Counted from the first letter of the stretch, positions 1 to 5,398 are shown. The stretch: 5,751 nt of DNA from Modestobacter sp. (GCA_025965635.1 JAOPWO010000265.1:1-5751); one strand, 5' to 3'. Translations and numbers: made by a program. The notes: generated from the sequence alone by a model not told the origin.

Positions 1-1089
1 GGGGGCACCGGCCGGGGTGGCCGCGGGAGCTGCGGCGGCCGGCCGCTGCGGACGGACCGGCGTGGCGGCCGCCGCTGCGGCGGCCTCCTTCTTGGCCATC
101 TTGTCCAGCAGCCGGCGGCCGCGGACCCCCGCGACATCGGACCGGATGCTGGACTCCAGCATCCCCGGGTCGGTGGCCACCATCAGCTCCTGGATCTCCA
201 GGGCGTCGATGTCCTCCTGCATGACGGCGAGCTGCTGGGCCAGCTGGAACTCCGACAGCTCCGCGTCGTCGATCCCGTAGTCGCGGCCCAGACAGAAGAA
301 GTCGTGGGTCGTGGTGTCGGTGGCCGGGGTCATGCCGTAGAGCACCTTCATGTGGAAGCCGTCGGGCTCCTGGGTGCCGGTCGGCGCGAGCCGGATGTTG
401 AGGATGAAGACGCCGGGAGCGTAGAAGTCACCGTCCTGCCAGCGGTCGATCGGCGAGGTCAGGCCCATCGACTTCTGGTAGAAGGGCGGCGCCTCGATGC
501 CGATCATGTGCCGGACGAACGACACGCTCGTGGTGTCGCTGGTGACGTCGATCGGGGTGGCCGCGACCGCGGCGTTGCCGATGCTGCCCGGGTGCAGGAA
601 CGTCTCGTGGGTCAGGTCGAGCAGGTTCTCCACCAGCAGGACCTGCCGGGCCTTGAGGCCGACGTTGCCGTGCACGTGGGTCCAGCCCGGGTCCGACAGC
701 CACCAGGTGTCCGGGATCCCGGCCGGGTCGGCGTGGGCCGGGTTGCCCGGCCAGATCCAGATGACGCCGTCCCTCTCCACCAGCGGGAAGCGGACGACCG
801 AAGCCTTGGGCTGGTCGGGCTGCTCGGCGACGCCGACGCAGAGGCCGTCGTCGGCGATCCGGTAGCCGTGGTAGTTGCACTCGATGACGTCGCCGTCCAG
901 CCGGCCCAGCGACAGCGGATAGCGGCGGTGCGGGCAGCGGTCCTCGAGGGCGTTCACGCTGCCGTCGGAGAGCCGGTAGAAGACGACGGGACGGTTGCAG
1001 ATCCAGCGCTGCAGCAGGGTCCGGCTGACCTCGTCGGAGAACGCGGCCATGTACCAGCCGTCCAGGACCAGACGCGGGGGCGCGACCAT
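1..1089 (-). CDS. VanA-like Rieske non-heme iron oxygenase, alpha subunit (3' end outside window)
   Basis: The visible 363 codons encode a Rieske oxygenase that would use electrons from a separate reductase to hydroxylate or O-demethylate an aromatic acid in the cytoplasm. The N-terminal Rieske domain (about residues 8-115) binds a 2Fe-2S cluster through C52-P-H54 and C71-N-Y-H74. The catalytic domain carries D158-L-T-H161-ETFL-H166, the classic bridging Asp plus two iron His; D293 in QEDIDALE is the likely carboxylate ligand. The C-terminal part (MTPATDTTTHDFF, then LGRD) resembles the VanA/aryl-demethylase C-terminal domain. The core appears to end near residue 332, the usual VanA length. 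It is followed by an Ala/Pro-rich tail that runs out of the window, so a fused downstream domain cannot be excluded. The ATG at 1089 follows a good GAGGAG. The gene is third in a set with galB and galC, 32 bases after galC. Substrate is inferred: vanillate, syringate, phthalate or a related acid are all possible. Confidence 0.92.
   Translation of the reverse strand, partial: MVAPPRLVLDGWYMAAFSDEVSRTLLQRWICNRPVVFYRLSDGSVNALEDRCPHRRYPLSLGRLDGDVIECNYHGYRIADDGLCVGVAEQPDQPKASVVRFPLVERDGVIWIWPGNPAHADPAGIPDTWWLSDPGWTHVHGNVGLKARQVLLVENLLDLTHETFLHPGSIGNAAVAATPIDVTSDTTSVSFVRHMIGIEAPPFYQKSMGLTSPIDRWQDGDFYAPGVFILNIRLAPTGTQEPDGFHMKVLYGMTPATDTTTHDFFCLGRDYGIDDAELSEFQLAQQLAVMQEDIDALEIQELMVATDPGMLESSIRSDVAGVRGRRLLDKMAKKEAAAAAAATPVRPQRPAAAAPAATPAGAP
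67..85. repeat. GC-rich inverted repeat inside the Ala-rich tail of the Rieske gene
   Basis: The arms GGCCGCCGC (67-75) and GCGGCGGCC (77-85) are perfect complements around one base. They lie in a run of GCC/GCG-type codons that encode the alanine stretch at residues 336-342. A second, imperfect copy of the same motif sits at about 30-48. This is most simply a by-product of alanine codon runs, but such tracts are prone to replication slippage. Confidence 0.5.
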
Positions 1090-1095
1090 GGGGAG

Positions 1096-1101
1096 CTCCT
1101 C
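1096..1101 (-). promoter_or_regulatory. Ribosome binding site of the Rieske oxygenase gene
   Basis: On the minus strand GAGGAG lies six bases before the ATG at 1089. It fixes the start and shows that this gene is translated from its own site rather than by overlap with the preceding aldolase gene. Confidence 0.75.
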
Positions 1102-1121
1102 GGGGTGGGGGGAAAGGACTG

Positions 1122-1829
1122 TCAGCCGACCGGGGACGCGTCGTCCGGCTCGTCGACGTAGGCGACGCCGAGCCGGGTGAGGGTCTCCCGCATCCCGTAC
1201 ACGTCCAGGCCGACGGCGCCGGCCTGGAACTGCGCTCGCTTGGACTGCTCGTTGGCCTCGCGGGCCAGCGACTTCCCGGCCACCTCGGCGGCCCGCTCGC
1301 GGGGCACGACCATCACGCCGTCGTCGTCGGCGACCACCACATCGCCGGGGCGGACGACGGCGCCGGCCGCCACGACCGGGACGTTCACCGAGCCCGGGCT
1401 GGCCTTCACCGTGCCCTGCGCGGACACCGCGCGGGACCAGACCGGGAAGCCCAGGGCGGTCAGCTCGGCGACGTCGCGGACACCGGCGTCGATGACCAGG
1501 CCGCGCACGCCGCGGGCGACCAGCTGGGTGGCGAACAGCTCGCCGAACATGCCGTCGGTGGACGGCGAGGTGGTGGTCACCACCAGCACGTCACCGGGGC
1601 CGCACTGCTCGATGCAGGCGTGGATCATCAGGTTGTCACCGGGCTGGCTGAGCACCGTGACGGCACGACCCGCGATCCGGGCGCCGGGGTAGATCGGCCG
1701 GAGCACCGGGTGGGTGAGGCCGCGCCGGCCCATCGCCTCGTGCGCCGTCGCGACCCCCACCTGCGCCAGGGTGGCGACCGCGTCCGGGTCGGGCCGGCGG
1801 TTGCTGCGGACGATCACGTGCTGGCTCAT
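1122..1829 (-). CDS. galC: 4-carboxy-4-hydroxy-2-oxoadipate (CHA) aldolase / oxaloacetate decarboxylase
   Basis: This 235-residue protein belongs to the RraA-like class II aldolases (GalC/LigK/ProA). These cleave CHA to pyruvate and oxaloacetate in the last step of protocatechuate 4,5-cleavage and gallate catabolism, and can also decarboxylate oxaloacetate. The likeness to remembered Pseudomonas ProA/GalC proteins is strong along the whole length: TAHEAMGRRGL (28-38), RPIYPGARI, VTVLSQPGDN (58-66), STDGMFGELFATQLVARGVRG (90-110), then VIDAGVRD (112-119) and VVADDDGVMVVP (165-176). G96-E-L-F and R118-D119 form the metal and pyruvate site of the family. The length is typical (about 227-240). 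An in-frame extension back to 1982 exists, but ATG 1829 gives the family N-terminus and overlaps the preceding galB stop as ATGA, so translation is probably coupled. The pairing with a GalB-type hydratase supports the assignment over RraA (RNase E inhibitor) or a generic methyltransferase-like annotation. Confidence 0.93.
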   Translation of the reverse strand: MSQHVIVRSNRRPDPDAVATLAQVGVATAHEAMGRRGLTHPVLRPIYPGARIAGRAVTVLSQPGDNLMIHACIEQCGPGDVLVVTTTSPSTDGMFGELFATQLVARGVRGLVIDAGVRDVAELTALGFPVWSRAVSAQGTVKASPGSVNVPVVAAGAVVRPGDVVVADDDGVMVVPRERAAEVAGKSLAREANEQSKRAQFQAGAVGLDVYGMRETLTRLGVAYVDEPDDASPVG

Positions 1830-2554
1830 CGAAGCTCGTCCCCCACCGTCGGGAAGGTGCGCTGGTAGGCCTCGGCGTGGGTGACGCCGGCGGGGGCGCC
1901 GTTGCGCCGGGCCTGCACGCCGCGCCGCGCGCCGAGTTGGGTGTAGTAGTCCACGAGGTGCTCCTGGGCGCCGCTCATGCACTGCATCGCCCTGGTCTTG
2001 ACGTCGAAGACCGGGGTGATGTCCAGCAGCAGGTCGGGGGCGAACCGGCAGACCTCGGGCTGGTGCGGCTCGAACTGGAGGACCTGCGCCGCGCCCAGCG
2101 GGCGGGTGGACCGGTCGTGGCCGTGCGCCTGGGCGACCATCCGGGTGAGCAGGGTCGTCTCGTGGGCCAGGTCGTGGTCGCGGTTGTACGGGTCGTCGGC
2201 GACGTGGGTGAGCAGCACGTCGGGCTGGCGCTCCCGCATGACCGCCACGATCCGGTCCTGCGCGGCGGCGTCGACCCGCAGCGGGTAGTCGCCGAGGTCG
2301 AGGAACTCGACGCTGGCGCCCAGCGTCTGCGCGGCCCCGGTCGCCTCGGCCCGCCGGGCCTCCTTGACCCGCTCCAGCGTCATGCCGTCGGTCTTCCAGA
2401 GGCCCTGGGACTCACCGCGCTCGCCGAAGCTGAGGCACACCACGTGCACCGCGGTGCCGCGCGAGGCCGACAGCGCGATCGCACCGCCGGCACGCCAGAC
2501 GAAGTCGCCGGAGTGGGCGCTGATGACCAGGACGGAGGCGGGCTGTTCGGGCAT
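1826..2554 (-). CDS. galB: 4-oxalomesaconate hydratase, PIG-L/LmbE family
   Basis: The 242-residue product is a PIG-L/LmbE-fold protein of the GalB type. GalB is a zinc-dependent hydratase that adds water to 4-oxalomesaconate to form CHA, the substrate of the next gene. The usual PIG-L motif AHPDDE is replaced by S12-A-H14-S-G-D17-F-V-W-R, which I recall as the GalB form. Other landmarks are CLSFGERGESQGLW (40-53), D86-LGDYPL (86-92) and the second metal motif HVADDPYNRDHDLAHE (117-132) with D126, H127 and H131. ATG 2554 is chosen because the conserved core starts directly after it and GGAGAT lies upstream. A GTG at 2614 would add 20 low-complexity Pro/Arg-rich residues and is less likely. 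The end overlaps galC by four bases. An LmbE-type deacetylase is the alternative reading, made unlikely by the altered motif and the galC partner. Confidence 0.88.
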   Translation of the reverse strand: MPEQPASVLVISAHSGDFVWRAGGAIALSASRGTAVHVVCLSFGERGESQGLWKTDGMTLERVKEARRAEATGAAQTLGASVEFLDLGDYPLRVDAAAQDRIVAVMRERQPDVLLTHVADDPYNRDHDLAHETTLLTRMVAQAHGHDRSTRPLGAAQVLQFEPHQPEVCRFAPDLLLDITPVFDVKTRAMQCMSGAQEHLVDYYTQLGARRGVQARRNGAPAGVTHAEAYQRTFPTVGDELR

Positions 2555-2564
2555 GACGGTGGCG

Positions 2565-2570
2565 ATCTCC
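2565..2570 (-). promoter_or_regulatory. Ribosome binding site of galB
   Basis: GGAGAT on the minus strand ends ten bases before ATG 2554, a slightly long spacer. It favours this ATG over the upstream GTG at 2614. Confidence 0.5.
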
Positions 2571-2592
2571 AGTCGGTTCGGCTCGGGCGGGC

Positions 2593-2607
2593 GTCCCGGG
2601 TCGGGAC
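2593..2607. promoter_or_regulatory. Perfect inverted repeat upstream of galB, possible operator
   Basis: GTCCCG (2593-2598) and CGGGAC (2602-2607) are perfect complements around GGT. The site starts 39 bases before the galB ATG, inside the gap between the response regulator gene and galB. It could be a regulator half-site pair or a small RNA hairpin in the leader. In DNA this GC-rich a 6-bp repeat has limited weight. No convincing -10/-35 pair was found next to it; the best guess is TACGGT on the minus strand near 2631-2636, which I do not trust. Confidence 0.25.
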
Positions 2608-2640
2608 CGGGCACGCGCCCTACCCGCCGACCGTAGGTCT

Positions 2641-2708
2641 CCGGGTGGGGCCGGGGGAACGGCCTCCTGTCGGGGACGGGCTACGTCATCCGTCGCGGTG
2701 CCACCCGG
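2641..2708. repeat. Widely spaced 8-bp inverted repeat in the galB upstream gap
   Basis: CCGGGTGG at 2641-2648 and CCACCCGG at 2701-2708 are perfect complements separated by 52 bases. Together they bracket most of the space between the response regulator stop and galB. A smaller GGCC...GGCC pair (2649-2652, 2661-2664) lies just inside the left arm. On a read-through transcript the arms could form the base of a leader structure; on DNA they could be a spaced operator pair. Either reading is inference. Confidence 0.25.
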
Positions 2709-2714
2709 CTCTCC

Positions 2715-2733
2715 CCGCCGCTCAGCTCGGCGG
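2715..2733 (-). terminator. Weak hairpin over the response regulator stop codon
   Basis: CCGCCG (2715-2720) pairs with CGGCGG (2728-2733) around a 7-base loop that contains the stop codon. There is no T-run after it, so any terminator function would be weak. The two-component genes and galB might therefore be partly co-transcribed. Confidence 0.15.
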
Positions 2734-3417
2734 CGGGATGAGCCCCTCGCGGATGGCCAGCAGCGCCGCCTGGGTGCGGGACGCCAGGTGCAGCTTGGTG
2801 AGCACGTTGCTGACATGGGTGCGGGCGGTGCGCTCGCTGATGCCGAGGGTGTCGGCGACGTCCCGGTTGGACTGGCCCTGCGCGACGAGGGCGAGGATCT
2901 CCCGCTCACGCGTGGTCAGCGCGCCCAGCCCGGCCGGCGGCCCGGCCATCCGGCGGGTCAGCTGCCGGGCGACGGCGGCGTCCAGGTGCACCTCGCCCGC
3001 CGCCGCGGCCCGGACGGCGGTGACCACCTCGGCCGGTTCGGCGTCCTTGAGCAGATAGCCGGCCGCACCGGCGACCAACGCCGCGTGCACCCGCTCGACC
3101 TCCCCGAAGCTGGTGAGCACCACGACCCGGACGTCGGGATGGGCCGCGACGATCGCGCCGGTCGCCTCGATGCCGCCCATCCGCGGCATCTGCAGGTCCA
3201 TCAGCACCACGTGGGGCAGCGGCGTGCCCAGCGCCGACCACCGGGCCAGCTGGGCCAGCGCCTCCTGGCCGTCGGTCGCCTCGCCGACGACCTCGAGGGT
3301 CGGGACGGCGTCCACGTAGGCCAGGATCCCGCGCCGGACGATGGCGTGGTCGTCGACGACCATCAGCCGGATGACCGGGGGGTCGGCCGGGCCGTCCGGG
3401 TCGGGCACCGTCGTCAT
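2722..3417 (-). CDS. NarL/LuxR-type response regulator
   Basis: The 231-residue protein is a cytoplasmic two-component response regulator. The receiver domain spans about residues 15-135: acidic pocket D22-D23, phosphoacceptor D74 in VLMDLQMPRMGG, switch T102 in VVLTSFGE, and K124 in GYLLKDAEPAE. A linker leads to a LuxR-type helix-turn-helix at about 164-228 (LTTREREILALVAQG, SNRDVADTLGIS, then RTARTHVSNVLTKL). All receiver catalytic residues are present, so phosphorylation-dependent DNA binding is expected. ATG 3417 is chosen because it overlaps the kinase stop as ATGA and follows a very strong ribosome site; the in-frame upstream extension lies inside the kinase gene. The cognate kinase is the directly preceding gene. 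The galB-galC-Rieske genes downstream are plausible targets, from position only. Confidence 0.95.
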   Translation of the reverse strand: MTTVPDPDGPADPPVIRLMVVDDHAIVRRGILAYVDAVPTLEVVGEATDGQEALAQLARWSALGTPLPHVVLMDLQMPRMGGIEATGAIVAAHPDVRVVVLTSFGEVERVHAALVAGAAGYLLKDAEPAEVVTAVRAAAAGEVHLDAAVARQLTRRMAGPPAGLGALTTREREILALVAQGQSNRDVADTLGISERTARTHVSNVLTKLHLASRTQAALLAIREGLIPPPS

Positions 3418-4919
3418 GCTCCTCCTCCGCTCCGCGGCTGCGGCAGTTCCAGCCGCACCGCCCAGCCCCCGCCCGGGCGGGGGCCGGCGGTGAGCCGGCC
3501 ACCCCACCGCTCGGCGCGTTCGCGCATCGACACGAGCCCCAGGGTGGGGCGGGCGCCGGCGACCGGCGGTGCGGTCGGGCCGGGTCCGTCGTCGGACACC
3601 TCGACGAGGAGACCACCTCCGCCCAGCCGGGTGAACCGCACCTCCACCGCGGTGGCCCGGGCGTGCTTCACCACGTTGTGCAGGGCTTCCTGGACGATCC
3701 GGTAGAGGTCCTCCTGGACGTCGAGGTCACCGGGGCCGGCCAGGTCGGCGGGTGCGTCGACGTCGATCAGCAGCCCGCTGCGGACCTCCACGCTCGCCAC
3801 GTGCGCCCGGACCGCCTCCACCAGGCCGCGCTCGGCGAGCTCCAGCGGGCGCAGCTCGAAGACCAGGCCGCGCAGGTCGGCCAGGGCGCTCCCGGCGAGC
3901 TCGGCGAGCTCGGAGGCGGCGGCGCGCAGCCGGGCCGGGTCGGCTGCGCCGCCGTCGAGCTGGGCGCTGAGCGCTGCGGCCTGCAGGCGCATGGAGAACA
4001 GCTGCTGGACGACCGAATCGTGCAGGTCGCGGGCCAGCCGGCGCCGCTCGTCGGTCTCGGCCTGGGACCGGGTCTGGGCGAGCAGCGCGGCGGTGTCGAT
4101 GGCCACCGCCGCGTGGTCGGCCATCGCCTCGAGGAACTCCAGCGAACTGGGGCCGGGGTCCTCGCCGGGCAGGTAGTAGGCGTTGATGACGCCGACCTGG
4201 TGGCCGCGGACGACCAGCGGCATGGCGACGAAGGAGTCCCAGTCGGGACGGCCCATCACCTCGTGCAGCGGCGCCCAGCGCGGGTCGGCCAGGATCACCT
4301 CCCGGCGGTGCACGTCGACGACCGGTTCACCGGTCTCGAAGGCGTCCATGAAGCGCACGTGGGCACCCAGCCGGCGGCAGGCGCTCAGCCGGGTGGTGAA
4401 GTCCGCGGCGTCCCCGAAGCCGGCCATGCCGAGCAGCTGGACGTCCTCGCGCGGGTCGTCCAGCGTCAGGATCTGGACGGCGGCGATGTTCGCCGTCATG
4501 ACCACCTCACGGGCGACCGCGTCCAGGGTGGCCCGCAGCGACCGCTCGTCGGCGACGCTGGCCGCCGCCCGGGCGATCGCGGTCAGCCGCTCCTGCTGGC
4601 GGGAGGCGTCGGTGACGTCGCTGAACCAGACGGCCGCGCCCCCGTCGGGCAGTGCGGTACGGCGGTACTCCAGGGTGCGACGCCGACCGTCGGCCCAGGC
4701 CCACCCCGCCCGGGCACGGCCCGGGGGCGACGCCTGACCCGCGGCGTCGGGAGCGAAGGGCACCGGCAGGCCCACCAGTCCGGCGGGCGGACGGTCGAGC
4801 ACGGCGGCGCCGGCGGGGTTGACGTGCACCAGCCGACCGTCGGCGTCGACGACGCACAGGCCGTCGGCGGAGACCTCGAGCAGCGCGAGGAGCACGTCGG
4901 AGCCGGGGACGGTGTCCAT
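3414..4919 (-). CDS. Soluble PAS-GAF sensor histidine kinase (HisKA_3 type)
   Basis: The 501-residue protein has no membrane segment or signal peptide, so it senses a cytoplasmic cue. Domains in order are: PAS at about 6-108 (GLCVVDADGRLVHVNPAG and the closing WFSDVTDASRQQE); GAF at about 115-283 (EPVVDVHRREVILADPRW, SFVAMPLVVRGHQVGVINAYY); HisKA_3 dimerisation at about 289-355 with phosphoacceptor H300 in RRLARDLHDSVVQQLFSM; and an HATPase_c domain at about 400-495. The ATPase domain has the N box E411-A-L-H-N415-V-V-K-H419, G1 box D443-D-G-P-G and G2-like GLVSMRERAERWGG. ATG 4919 follows GAGGAG. The end overlaps the response regulator gene as ATGA, the usual cognate-pair arrangement. The ligand is unknown. 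GAF and PAS domains often bind small aromatics, heme, flavin or nucleotides, and the catabolic neighbours make an aromatic acid or CoA ester a reasonable guess, nothing more. Confidence 0.95.
   Translation of the reverse strand: MDTVPGSDVLLALLEVSADGLCVVDADGRLVHVNPAGAAVLDRPPAGLVGLPVPFAPDAAGQASPPGRARAGWAWADGRRRTLEYRRTALPDGGAAVWFSDVTDASRQQERLTAIARAAASVADERSLRATLDAVAREVVMTANIAAVQILTLDDPREDVQLLGMAGFGDAADFTTRLSACRRLGAHVRFMDAFETGEPVVDVHRREVILADPRWAPLHEVMGRPDWDSFVAMPLVVRGHQVGVINAYYLPGEDPGPSSLEFLEAMADHAAVAIDTAALLAQTRSQAETDERRRLARDLHDSVVQQLFSMRLQAAALSAQLDGGAADPARLRAAASELAELAGSALADLRGLVFELRPLELAERGLVEAVRAHVASVEVRSGLLIDVDAPADLAGPGDLDVQEDLYRIVQEALHNVVKHARATAVEVRFTRLGGGGLLVEVSDDGPGPTAPPVAGARPTLGLVSMRERAERWGGRLTAGPRPGGGWAVRLELPQPRSGGGA
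3421..3428 (-). promoter_or_regulatory. Strong ribosome binding site of the response regulator, inside the kinase gene
   Basis: GGAGGAGG on the minus strand precedes ATG 3417 by a few bases. It also encodes part of the last glycine codons of the kinase. With the ATGA overlap it suggests coupled but efficient translation, giving excess regulator over kinase. Confidence 0.7.
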
Positions 4920-4924
4920 GTCGG

Positions 4925-4930
4925 CTCCTC
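4925..4930 (-). promoter_or_regulatory. Ribosome binding site of the sensor kinase gene
   Basis: GAGGAG lies five bases before ATG 4919 on the minus strand and decides the start of the kinase. Confidence 0.75.
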
Positions 4931-4951
4931 TCCGCGGTGCGTCGGGTCCTG

Positions 4952-4973
4952 CCTGGAGCGGCAGCTTCCCAGG
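4952..4973 (-). other. Imperfect hairpin in the kinase 5' leader
   Basis: CCTGGAGC (4952-4959) pairs with GCT (4964-4966) and CCAGG (4969-4973), with a two-base bulge and a GGCA loop. It lies about 33-54 bases before the kinase ATG. It may only reflect base composition. Confidence 0.2.
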
Positions 4974-5067
4974 TGTGCCGGGGGTCGCGCGCCGCCCGTC
5001 CCTCGCACCCCCCTGCGGCTCCGGTCCACAGGCGCCCTTTCCGCTGGTGGAACGTCAGCTCCGCGCG

Positions 5068-5073
5068 TAGCAT
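5068..5073 (+). promoter_or_regulatory. -10 element TAGCAT overlapping the SOS box, apparently leaderless
   Basis: TAGCAT fits the actinobacterial -10 pattern TANNNT. It shares its final T with the SOS box and lies five bases before an ATG at 5079, the spacing of leaderless actinobacterial genes. No good -35 is visible. LexA bound to the box would block this promoter. Direction is inferred from this geometry. Confidence 0.5.
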
Positions 5074-5088
5074 CGAACATGCGTTCGA
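5073..5088. promoter_or_regulatory. LexA binding site (SOS box)
   Basis: TCGAACATGCGTTCGA is two perfect 6-base arms, TCGAAC and GTTCGA, around four bases. It matches the actinobacterial/Gram-positive LexA consensus (TCGAAC-N4-GTTCGA; core GAAC-N4-GTTC). The full arm match in DNA this GC-rich is unlikely by chance. It lies 154 bases from the kinase start on one side and about 400 bases from the aldehyde dehydrogenase start on the other. Neither is a usual SOS gene, so its natural target is probably the broken frame directly to its right. Confidence 0.75.
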
Positions 5089-5325
5089 CGAACACGGTGA
5101 TGCCGCCCTGACCCCGCGGTCACGTCCCTCGTCGGAGGCGGGTTGCGGAGTGGCGGGACCCGCTGGAGGCCTCCGCGCCGGTGACGCTGCGGCGGCCGCG
5201 GGTGGTGGTCGAGCTGCTCACTCCCTCCCGGCTCCCCGGCACCGCCCCACCGGAGACGGCCGGGACCGGCCCGCCGGATCTTGCCCCCCGGCGGGGACGA
5301 CGGACCGTTCTGAGCGCCACCCTGC

Positions 5326-5340
5326 CGCCTCCCGGAGGCG
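5326..5340. promoter_or_regulatory. Palindrome upstream of the aldehyde dehydrogenase gene, possible operator
   Basis: CGCCTCC (5326-5332) and GGAGGCG (5334-5340) are perfect complements around one base. It lies about 80 bases before the likely -10 of the aldehyde dehydrogenase gene and abuts a second palindrome. The near absence of a loop speaks for a DNA site rather than an RNA hairpin. Confidence 0.3.
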
Positions 5341-5350
5341 ACAGATGTCG
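5339..5350. promoter_or_regulatory. Palindrome CGACAGATGTCG, possible operator
   Basis: CGACA and TGTCG are perfect 5-base arms around GA, two bases overlapping the previous palindrome. It contains A/T positions that are rare in this window, which makes it a better operator candidate than pure G/C repeats. The binding protein is unknown. Confidence 0.35.
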
Positions 5351-5398
5351 TAGTCCGGAGCGCCGGCGGTGGCCGCTCGAGGAGCGACGTCCGCCGGG

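Larger units (their letters stand above)
5079..5353 (+). pseudogene. Possible relic of an SOS-controlled gene (DUF222/HNH-like 5' end suspected)
   Basis: The leaderless ATG at 5079 opens a frame of only 10 codons (MRSTNTVMPP, stop at 5109-5111). In the frame from 5081 the translation reads AFDEHGDAALTP and stays open to a TAG at 5351. Actinobacterial DUF222/HNH (13E12-family) genes often have an SOS box with the start codon inside it, giving proteins that begin MF(D/E). Here the ATG expected at 5081 reads GCG, so the start looks mutated. After about 12 residues no family likeness is visible. In the frame of ATG 5079, after its stop, bases 5142-5320 read like protein (AEWRDPLEASAPV, then VVVELLTPSRLPG) with strong GC bias at third positions. 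A decayed gene with deletions is my inference; a short unknown gene or plain non-coding DNA remain possible. Confidence 0.25.

Noticed and set aside
304..1161. A 285-codon plus-strand open frame antisense to the Rieske gene
   Set aside because: The minus strand has a complete set of Rieske and iron-binding residues; the plus frame is a His/Val/Gly-rich shadow.
1830..1982. N-terminal extension of the CHA aldolase by 51 residues
   Set aside because: The added part is Arg/Pro-rich, overlaps galB coding sequence out of frame and has no family likeness; ATG 1829 matches the family start and the ATGA overlap.
1877..3058. A 393-codon plus-strand open frame antisense to galB and the response regulator
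   Set aside because: It shows no recognisable motif, crosses two well-supported minus-strand genes and their gap, and has shadow-frame composition.
4583..5095. Minus-strand open frame beginning MFVERMFDATRG across the SOS box and into the kinase gene
   Set aside because: It starts with MF near the box, as DUF222 proteins do, but the rest is Arg/Pro-rich, lacks domains and overlaps the kinase out of frame. The -10 spacing fits the plus strand better.
3663..5111. A 482-codon open frame on the plus strand, antisense to the kinase gene
   Set aside because: It has Gly/Val/Arg/Asp-rich composition without domains, and the opposite strand encodes an unmistakable PAS-GAF-HisKA_3-HATPase kinase. Long antisense frames are expected in DNA this GC-rich.
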